A stretch of DNA of 64,000 nucleotides from contig CAKJVC010000255.1 of the NCBI GenBank assembly GCA_918026815.1, forward strand, positions 1 to 64,000, in the 5' to 3' direction. Both the position numbers and the translations under genes were made by a program. Below, piece after piece: positions 56,967 to 64,000 of this stretch. How positions within the stretch are numbered: position 1 is the stretch's first letter; every line of letters starts with the position of its first letter. Source of the DNA: Chalara sp. BL73 (Eukaryota; Ascomycota; Leotiomycetes; Helotiales). Under the pieces are notes generated by a model, which worked only from the letters and a program-made list of their open reading frames with translations, ran no database searches and was not told the origin of the DNA.

Positions 56967-59448
56967 ATGGCGGCTACCGAAGTGCCCAACAGTAGCAACG
57001 GCTGCAACAGTGGCTCGAAAAGGAAATATGGCAGCGATTGGGTTCGAAAGAGGGTATCTCAAGCATGCGATCAGTGCCGGAAGAAGAAGCTCAAGTGTGA
57101 CGGTCTGCGCCCAATATGCTCTACTTGCGTATCGCTAGGGAGGCAATGCTTCTATGGCGATGCAGTGAAGAAGCGTGGTCTACCGGAAGGCTACGTTCGA
57201 GGTCTAGAAAAGTTGCTTGGCCTGCTGTCACCCGACGCTAGCAGCCTTGAAAGTGTGACTGAATTGTTCGATGGCGCGTTGCAAGATGAAGCTGTGAAAG
57301 CAGATCTTATCCGGCAATGGAATGTAGACGAAGCTGAGAACGGAGAGAACCTTCATGAGATTTGGAGAACTAGCAAGCTTTGTAAAAGCCTTGAACACCT
57401 ACTGCCTCTGCTGGATTCTGGAGACAGCAGAGGACAAGAAGGCAAAAGACCCCGACTGGAGCCGCATTCCGTTAGTTACGGAGGATTCGTGACCGCTCCA
57501 ATCAAGTTTGCACTTCAGTTACCTCCGCGTGAGGTTGCGGAAGATCTTTTCAATGTCTATTTCACTTATACACATAGCTGGCTGCCCATCATTGGGAAAG
57601 ATGAAATGCTAGCTGCTTATTACCGGACCCTTGAGCTATCGTCATCTTCTCTCGGAATGGGGGAGCACGCAGCAATATGGGCTGTCCTAGCCTATGCAGA
57701 ATGCCAGCGATCGTCGCCACCTCGCGAGAGCAGAGGAATGGGATATTTGCAACAATCTCCCGAGGCTGAATCTTATTACGACAAGGCCAGAAGTCTAATA
57801 CCATCTGAGGGCTCTGACCTCAATATCGGGCATGTGCAAGCGCTACTCGTGTTGTCACTCGTAAAACTGGCCATGGGCCAGTTCAGAGCTTCATGGTTAC
57901 TTGTTAGCCAAGCCATCAACATTGCAATTGACATTAGCATCAACACCTCGTCCGGTTGCGTCCACGGCACCTCTGTTGGAAGACCCAAGAATGTATTTTT
58001 GGGTTGCTTTTACCTTGACACGCTTATTTCCGCCTGCCTTAGAAGAGGCCCACGCCTCACGAGAGAAGATGCACTCAGTATCGGCTTTTTAGACGAGAAT
58101 GGACTAGAAGAATGGGGATATCTAGAGTTAGGAGAACGCCCTAGGTCGAGTCGCATACTCAGCATATTTAACCACCTTGTTCGCTTGGCTTGTGTTTTGA
58201 ACGATCTGGCTCATGACCAGGCCACAGGAAGGTCCCAAGAGAAAAGGCTCGAAGATGTCCAAACTATGTTCAATGACTGGAAGGATTCGCTTCCAGATTA
58301 CTGTTCATTAAAAACCAGCTCGGATAGCATATCTTGGACAGCACCAATTCCTCCTCATCAGCTCAACCTCGATATTACGTTCTTGATCTGCAAGGGGATT
58401 TATGAGCGAGGGTCTAGTGTCAGTACTGGAAAATTCCTGGAGGACGTGGATACACTTCATCAAATTCTTGGAGCACACAACAGTCGCTCTGCTTATAGAT
58501 CGAATGTTTTCCCACCCGCGTTTTGTCTTATTAGCATCCTGGGCCTTGATAATGTTGGTTCTTCCAAGCATCAATGTGCGCAAACGTCGTTACAAGCAGG
58601 CTCTTCTGGTATCGATAATGCACCCACCAGAGTGGACAATTTTCGGGAAGGCATCTCAGCTAGCGTGGTGCAACGTAATCCAGATACCCATTTCGAAGTT
58701 ATTCGGAAGTCACCAGATATTGGCACTGTGCTAGAGTCGAGGGAAGGTGGGAACTTTGTTGCAAGCTCTGGTAGTACTGGATTTGACCCTAGCATCAATT
58801 CTTTGACAACGCATTCTGGCGAGGACTCGATAATGGCAGACAACCTGAATTGGCTACGCGCAAGTGGCTTGCACTCCATCGATGCTAGAACTTCATTCAG
58901 TCCGGGAACTTGGGTCGTCCAAAATGATACACTCTCGCCTATGGCCACGGTGGAGTCGTTGAGCGACGGAATGTCAGTACAAGAAAATGTGGAAATCAAT
59001 CCAGCTTATCTTCCTAAGGATCCAGATAATTATTCTGCGGCTAGGAATTTATTCCATCTTGCGCAATCGAGCCAGGCGAGCGAAATGCCTCAAACAGGCC
59101 AAGAAGGGAGGGCTAGGGTGAGAAATCCGAAGACGAGCTTCTCAGTTCTGAGCCCAGCGCCAAGCGGTATTGAAATATCTGCGCTGGATCCAGCTTTGCA
59201 GTGTATGGTGACAGCAGATGACCACTTCTTAGAGTTGTCAAATCTTGACCACTTGTTAGTAGCCTGTTGCTATCAAAATTCATATAGCTCTTGAACTAAT
59301 ATCTCGCAGCACGGGAGACCAAGATGAAACCTATCGACACCTCGGCTTCCTTCTCCCCTCAGACCTTCAAGGTCAGTTCGCATCACCAAATCGTGTGTTG
59401 CGAGCCTCTGCGGATTGTCAGGCTAGCACACATGTCCAAGATGAGTGA
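56967..59448 (+). CDS. qutA: Quinate pathway activator QutA (qa-1F type), Zn2Cys6 regulator
   Basis: Two exons (56967-59254, 59310-59448; intron 59255-59309 with gaactaat branch) give 808 residues, near the usual 800-825. The zinc cluster is at about residues 34-61: SQACDQCRKKKLKCDG, then ICSTCVSLGRQC, followed by YGDAVKKRGLPEGYVRGLEK, the linker typical of QutA/qa-1F. The Fungal_trans region includes LFNVYFTYTHSWLPIIGKDE, WAVLAYAEC and SWLLVSQAINIAIDI. The C-terminal 250 residues are Ser/Gly-rich and presumably carry the activation region that QutR contacts. Without the last intron the protein would end a few residues after LDHLL; the spliced ending is LLPSDLQGQFASPNRVLRAS and on, which is less certain than the rest. 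Confidence 0.9.
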
Positions 59449-59998
59449 TCTCAATGGATTGGACATCATGCGGGTTTCCGAACTCGCAGAAGGGCAGATG
59501 AGAAGAGTTGGTTCATGACGCATTCACAATGCACACTTCACAGAACAGAAATAGATCCTCACACTCCGCAAGTAGCCCAGAACGAAATCACAGAACAGGC
59601 GTCGTTCTGTACTGGAATGGGGGGAAAGACGCAAAGTATTCATGATAACTGCCTAGGGTGATCAATCGCAGTGTTGGACATCTATCTAGCTTTGCATTTC
59701 GGAGATAAGTCGTTGAAGTAGGGTATGATTTAAGTATTATCACGCGCTTGTTACTACGTCTCATTCATGTTAGCTAAGATCGACAAAACTTATCACGGGG
59801 ATCTAGGGAACGGCAAGTGAAGATGTACAGCCTCGCATAAATGGAGTTGGGTTCAGCTTTGCAAAGAAGCTTCGTCCGGGGTAGGTCATTACTAGCTTCG
59901 TGCTATAAATGCTTCAGACAGATTTGACTATAATATTAGAGTGGAAGACCTATGCATCTGTGAAAATAAACTTCATTCACATCACGCATAAAGATCGA
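59449..59998. other. Intergenic 0.55 kb
   Basis: Converging 3' regions of qutA and the NTF2-like gene; nothing coding is seen. Confidence 0.5.
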
Positions 59999-60768
59999 CT
60001 AGATTTCCACTGCTCTTCCCTCTACCCATTCCTTGCACTGCCAATACAACAAATCATGTTTCCTCCCACTAGGGGTATCCGGCTCCCTCCTGTGTCCCGG
60101 CATATCCAACATGACCTTAACCCCCATCGTCTCCTCCTGGCAGTAAGCAAGATATCTATATCCCGTCGGGAAACGACTCAGTTTATCGTCATCCAACTTC
60201 GGCACCTTCCTCGGATCTACACAGATCAATTTATCCTTCTCGTACCAATGTCGCACAAATCTAGCTCTCCACTCTCCTTTTAATCCCCCCTCTGTTTCCT
60301 TTTGCCAGAAGAAGCAGAAGCGGCAGTCCGATTCGGCGTCGACTTCGCACCCCTGAAGATTGAATCTTTGCGTGATGGTGGCTTTCATTTTTGTTACGGC
60401 GCGTAGGCCATCCTGTGCTATATCCGTGGTTACCCCGTGGCAGCGGTGCATAATAAAGGCGCCATTGTCCATACCGGCTTGCGAGCCTTTGATGAAGTCT
60501 AGATAGTGTGTTCGGCCGGTCCACGTGGTATAGATGTATGCTGTGGGGTGGAAGATAGATTCCAGGTTCTCCCACTCGCATGCGTCGCTGAGTTAATGTT
60601 GGCTGGGTTATATTGAAGAATCCAGAAGACCAGAACCTACCGATAGCACGGCCACCCTTCTGCGAGTTCGCGGAGCTTGTATCGCTCGAATGCTAGACTG
60701 TCTATTCCGTTATTCCGAATTGCCTTTTCTGGTCTTGAACCAGCTGGAAGCGAGTGCAAATCTGGCAT
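59999..60768 (-). CDS. SnoaL-like (NTF2-fold) protein in the quinate cluster
   Basis: Two exons (60768-60641, 60587-59999; intron 60588-60640) give 238 residues starting [20 protein letters not shown]. The fold is the SnoaL/NTF2-like cone: [20 protein letters not shown], the YIYTTWTG strand, and [30 protein letters not shown] on the sheet. His and Asp/Glu positions suited to a small-molecule isomerase, dehydratase or hydrolase lie in the pocket region, but the reaction cannot be inferred. No signal peptide is present, so it should be cytosolic. It lies tail to tail with qutA and diverges from the shikimate-dehydrogenase-like gene at 61253, from which it is separated by 484 bp, so those two could share a promoter. 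It is not one of the classical qut/qa genes. Confidence 0.85.
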
Positions 60769-61252
60769 TTTTGATGGGTTTACTTAGAGAGAATTGAGGA
60801 TGAGATGCGATGGTTCGGAAACGGAGGGGACTAAATAGGGGATTTAGGGAGCGGTGAAAAGTACAGCAGAAAGAAAATTGTTACTACAAAAAGGGATATT
60901 TGAAGTACAGCCAGCCCACACTTGCCTTACAGCTCTTATAGAATACCAGCGCTTCATGCGGTCCCGATCAAGTTTCTAGCCGCCAAGACCGGATCCCATC
61001 CCACAGAAAGACCCACTTCTCTGGATATGTCTTTTCCCTTCGACGCAAATTAGCCCCTTGCTACTCGCTTTTGTGAATGTCGTGCATTAGTTGCTAATTG
61101 AGGTGAGCTGCTATTCCTTTTGCCTAATTCGACATTATATGAGCTCCTGAATTCGTGGTTAAATTGGAGGCCATTCTCCAAATTCATCAGTTCTATTTTA
61201 CGCTTAAGCCGTCTCCAGAGCTATCACTAATTACCCTTTTCGATCGGGCAAC
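60769..61252. promoter_or_regulatory. Divergent promoter between NTF2-like gene and shikimate-dehydrogenase-like gene
   Basis: 484 bp with no open frame. Both genes are transcribed outward from it. I identify no specific binding site. Confidence 0.5.
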
Positions 61253-62203
61253 ATGGCTCCAGCAACCTCCCAACTTTCGGTTGCAGGAGGGTCGCGATCC
61301 CAATCACCATCAGGTCTCCTACAGCCCAAGAAATTCTTCATCTTCGGCCAAGGAATCTCTTTCAGCATGTCACCTGTCATTCATGGTGCAGTCTTCAAAT
61401 ACCACTCTTTGCCACATACATATGAAATTCTACAGACGCAGACGGTCGACGAGCTGTCGCACCTCATCGGGTCCTCTGATTTCGGCGGCGCAAGTGTTAC
61501 AATGCCGCATAAGCTAACCATTGGAAAATTCTGCTCTTCTATCTCGCCGCATGCCAAAATAATCGGCGCAATTAATACCCTTGTCGTAGCACCACCGAAT
61601 CAGGGATCGAACCAGCGGGGTATCAAGGGTGATAACACGGATTGGAGCGGCCTTATTGCATGCCTAAAGTCTAAAGGAAGCTATGTTCTTGAGCATGCTA
61701 CCACTGGCCTAGTGATAGGGGCAGGCGGCGCATCTCGAGCTGCTCTGTACGCGCTCTACCAGCTAGGGATCAAAAACATCCTCCTCGTCAACAGGACTCG
61801 CTTGAGAGCGGAGAGAATCGCTGCGGATTTCTCTTCTCTTTTTCAAATTACCGTTATTTCAACCTTGGCACAAGTTTCAGAGACACAGAAGCCAGATATT
61901 ATTATCGGCACAATCCCAGCAGATAAAACATCTGCTGGGTACTTCCCGAAATCGCTATTTGGGAAGGAATCCGGGGTCTGTATAGATATGGCGTATAAAC
62001 CGCGGGAGACGCCGTTGCTGAAAGCAGCAGAGAAACACGAGGGATGGGCGACAGTAGGGGGAGTTGACGTACTGTTAGAGCAAGCTTTCGATCAGAGTCA
62101 ATTGTGGTTGGGGTTGCCAGCTCCAAAGGAGCTTATGGCTAGTGAGCTGGAGAAAGCCGATGCTAAGAGAGCTGCTGAAGTTAAGACGAATCGGATATTG
62201 TAG
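61253..62203 (+). CDS. Stand-alone shikimate/quinate dehydrogenase-like protein
   Basis: An intronless frame of 316 residues from a well-placed ATG (caacATGGC). It has the full shikimate dehydrogenase layout: substrate-binding FGQGISFSMSPVIHGAVFKY (Ser pair), catalytic Lys in ASVTMPHK, catalytic Asp in KGDNTDWSG, NADP-loop GLVIGAGGASRAALYALYQL, then NRTRLRAERIA after strand beta-2 and the C-terminal VGGVDVLLEQAFDQSQLWLG. All catalytic residues are kept, so it should be an active NAD(P)-dependent oxidoreductase on shikimate, quinate or a related ring. It resembles the C-terminal domain of AROM/QutR more than the neighbour at 62700. In this setting a role in quinate/shikimate catabolism is likely; the exact substrate is not readable. 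Confidence 0.88.
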   Translation: MAPATSQLSVAGGSRSQSPSGLLQPKKFFIFGQGISFSMSPVIHGAVFKYHSLPHTYEILQTQTVDELSHLIGSSDFGGASVTMPHKLTIGKFCSSISPHAKIIGAINTLVVAPPNQGSNQRGIKGDNTDWSGLIACLKSKGSYVLEHATTGLVIGAGGASRAALYALYQLGIKNILLVNRTRLRAERIAADFSSLFQITVISTLAQVSETQKPDIIIGTIPADKTSAGYFPKSLFGKESGVCIDMAYKPRETPLLKAAEKHEGWATVGGVDVLLEQAFDQSQLWLGLPAPKELMASELEKADAKRAAEVKTNRIL

Positions 62204-62586
62204 AGTGTGATGGGACTATATTTTTTGTTCATCTTGAGAAAAGGAGATAACTCCGGATTAATAATGGAGTGGGAAATGCTCAAGAGATCTACTTCATACT
62301 GTTTCCCATTTTCAAGCTTGGTCTTACGCACCCAACTCTCCTTCATAGAGCCTTTGTGCTACATAATTGGTGCCTTAGGCACCATTTTATATCCTGTATT
62401 TGTACCGGATCAGCGTATGCTAGCCGGGCATCGTAACGGAAAAGCGCTTTTCCGGGCTGCGGCAGGGGAAGCGAGCGACCTCTATCCTATACTCAAAAGT
62501 GCTCGGAATGGCCAAAAATCCAGAGACCAGGGCTCTTCTAGACGGGACGGTAGTTGGTGTGAGGTTCAAGCGTGCCTCTTAGTTCA
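62204..62586. other. Intergenic
   Basis: An open 150-codon stretch overlaps this interval but has no ATG at a useful place and no family resemblance; I treat it as noncoding. Confidence 0.5.
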
Positions 62587-62594
62587 TATAAAAG
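62587..62594 (+). promoter_or_regulatory. TATA box of the quinate-dehydrogenase-like gene
   Basis: TATAAAAG lies 113 bases before the ATG at 62700, a normal distance for a strongly induced fungal gene. Confidence 0.5.
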
Positions 62595-62699
62595 AAATTG
62601 GAAACATCATGCTGAGACTCCTTCTCCCATTCCGGATTTCCCACATGACCTTCAGGTAGCCCATTCTCCCCAGCTGCCCCAACATTCATTCTCCCAACA

Positions 62700-63680
62700 A
62701 TGGCGACTCCTGGAACAGAAATCGACACTGCTACGGGTACCCTCAACCATACTACTCCCTACCAACGCAAATTCCTCTATCTAGCTGGTGTTCATGTAAC
62801 GCACTCCATCGCCCCTCTAATGCACAACTACATAGCCTCTTCCCTCTCCCTCCCCTGGCAATTCATCAACCAAGAATGCCCCACAGTCCACGACGTCCTC
62901 TCTATATTTCGAGCAACAGAGTTCGCCGGCGGGGTGGTAACGATGCCCTACAAGAAAGCCATCATGCCACTCCTTGACGAGCTGGACCCTCTAGCAACCA
63001 CGCTAGGGGCTTGTAATAATGTCTACCTGACGAAAGAAGGCAAGTTACGCGGGACGAATACGGATTGGCGGGGGATCAAAGGGTGTTTACTTTCTGCAAC
63101 GAAAGATGGGGAGAACGATGGGAGAGGCCAACCGGCGCTGATTATCGGTGCTGGTGGCGCAAGCCGTGCAGCGGTTTACGTTCTGTTTGCGGAGTTGGAG
63201 TGTGATGAAATCTACATTGTGAATCGAGACGCACAGGAAGTTGCGGATTTGTTGCAGGATGCCAAAGCGTATGCTTTGTCCTCGTCTTCTCGACAGCCAC
63301 GGCTTATACATATCACCTCGATCGCGCAAGCGGAAGAGTTGCCAGCACCGTATTACGTAGTTGGCACGGTGCCGGATTTCGAGGCAAAGACAGAGGAAGA
63401 GTTGAGAGCGAGAGAGATGCTGAGGACGTTTCTGGGAAAAGAAAAGAAGGGAGTCTTGCTGGATATGTGCTTCAAACCGAGAAATACGAGGATTCTAAAG
63501 TTGGGGAGAGAGAAAGGGTGGAGAGTAGTAGATGGGACGGGTGTTATTGGGCACCAGATTGAAGAGCAGTGGAGATTGTGGGCAGGAGCTGGAGAGGGGG
63601 GGAAGAAGGGGATTCCGACAGAGGAAGCGTGGGAGGTGTTAAGGAAAGCTGCAGATGAGAGTAAGGCGATTAATTTTTGA
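62700..63680 (+). CDS. qutB: Quinate 5-dehydrogenase-like enzyme (qutB/qa-3 type)
   Basis: An intronless frame of 326 residues. The substrate-binding segment is LAGVHVTHSIAPLMHNYIAS, with the HSIAP form typical of fungal quinate dehydrogenases rather than the SxSxSP form of biosynthetic shikimate dehydrogenases. Catalytic Lys is in GGVVTMPYKK and catalytic Asp in RGTNTDWRG; the dinucleotide loop is ALIIGAGGASRAAVYVLFAE followed by YIVNRDAQE, whose Asp after the second strand favours NAD+. The C-terminal GTGVIGHQIEEQWRLWAG replaces the usual GVxVLxxQ block. It should oxidise quinate to 3-dehydroquinate in the cytosol, the first catabolic step. It lies downstream of the shikimate-dehydrogenase-like gene in the same direction with its own TATA box. 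The symbol is assigned by motif and context. Confidence 0.85.
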   Translation: MATPGTEIDTATGTLNHTTPYQRKFLYLAGVHVTHSIAPLMHNYIASSLSLPWQFINQECPTVHDVLSIFRATEFAGGVVTMPYKKAIMPLLDELDPLATTLGACNNVYLTKEGKLRGTNTDWRGIKGCLLSATKDGENDGRGQPALIIGAGGASRAAVYVLFAELECDEIYIVNRDAQEVADLLQDAKAYALSSSSRQPRLIHITSIAQAEELPAPYYVVGTVPDFEAKTEEELRAREMLRTFLGKEKKGVLLDMCFKPRNTRILKLGREKGWRVVDGTGVIGHQIEEQWRLWAGAGEGGKKGIPTEEAWEVLRKAADESKAINF

Positions 63681-64000
63681 AAGGGTGCAGGTAGGTAGGC
63701 AGGTAGATAGTAGTACCTAAATGCATGGTTGGATCTGATAGTTCCACTCCATCAAGGCTATATGCTAGACAATGGTATTAGAATTTACTATGTAGAGATC
63801 AGCTTGGATTTACGGACACAGCTTTCCACTACGTATACATCTGATTTAGGTGTTTTCTATGGGCTAATCCGCTAATGTTAAACAAGATATTCGTTCTAGC
63901 AGACTGTCGAAAGTATTGGATCGAGACAATGGGCCTGATAATTCGGCAAAGACAACCCCCGTCGCCTTACCAGGTTTAGGCTGACCCACACCTCGGACTA
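63681..64000. other. 3' region, nothing seen
   Basis: No open frame or repeat of note before the window ends. Confidence 0.5.

Noticed and set aside
62207..62659. 150-codon plus-strand frame between the two dehydrogenase genes
   Set aside because: It contains the TATA box of the next gene, mixes unrelated composition and shows no homology.

Overview
The window is nuclear DNA from a filamentous ascomycete (Pezizomycotina; Leotiomycetes is my guess but is weakly supported). The evidence is many short introns (46-112 bp) with GT..CTRAY..AG signals, Zn2Cys6 regulators, HET-domain proteins, fungal MRP-type ABC and MFS transporters, and a quinate-utilisation (qut/qa) cluster. Gene density is moderate, with several gene-poor stretches of 1-4 kb. 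I found no convincing tRNA, rRNA or CRISPR array. All exon structures were assembled by eye from frame continuity, splice signals and family conservation.

Layout. 1-3131: 3' part of the pyrimidine gene URA2/pyrABCN, with small indels near its 5' edge. 3.1-7.2 kb: gene-poor, with a 36-bp inverted repeat. 7.2-7.7 kb: small secreted protein. 8.5-10.6 kb: HET-domain protein. 12.3-14.6 kb (-): large secreted protein with a C-terminal discoidin domain. 16.2-17.8 kb: sugar-type MFS transporter. 18.6-23.8 kb: 12-exon ABCC transporter. 24.25 kb: small four-CxxC protein. 25.3-27.7 kb (-): SEC1/Munc18 secretion gene. 28.2-29.4 kb (-): fungal integral membrane protein. 30.1-32.8 kb (-) and 34.4-35.5 kb (+): two proteins sharing a His-rich VHExV-type module; the second is a fungal 'allergen' family member. 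37.9-39.4 kb: secreted FAD amine-oxidase-like enzyme. 40.6-41.0 kb (-): 89-residue secreted Cys-rich protein. 42.7-44.7 kb (-) and 45.5-47.8 kb (+): divergent drug-efflux MFS and Zn2Cys6 regulator pair. 48.7 kb: zinc-knuckle remnant of a DNA transposase. 49.8-52.2 kb: second HET protein. 52.4 kb: C-terminal relic of a maleylacetate reductase/Fe-alcohol dehydrogenase.

53.5-63.7 kb is a quinate/shikimate cluster: repressor qutR (-) and activator qutA (+) are divergent, followed by a SnoaL/NTF2-like gene (-), a stand-alone shikimate-dehydrogenase-like gene (+) and a quinate-dehydrogenase-like gene (+). The expected logic, from the Aspergillus and Neurospora systems, is that QutR senses pathway intermediates and restrains QutA, which activates the catabolic genes. 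Dehydroquinase, dehydroshikimate dehydratase and quinate permease are not in the window.

A recurring oddity is single-base indels, mostly in short homopolymers, that break otherwise well-conserved reading frames in four genes (URA2, the 28-kb membrane protein, the 30-kb protein, the 42-kb MFS). This may be assembly error or real decay.
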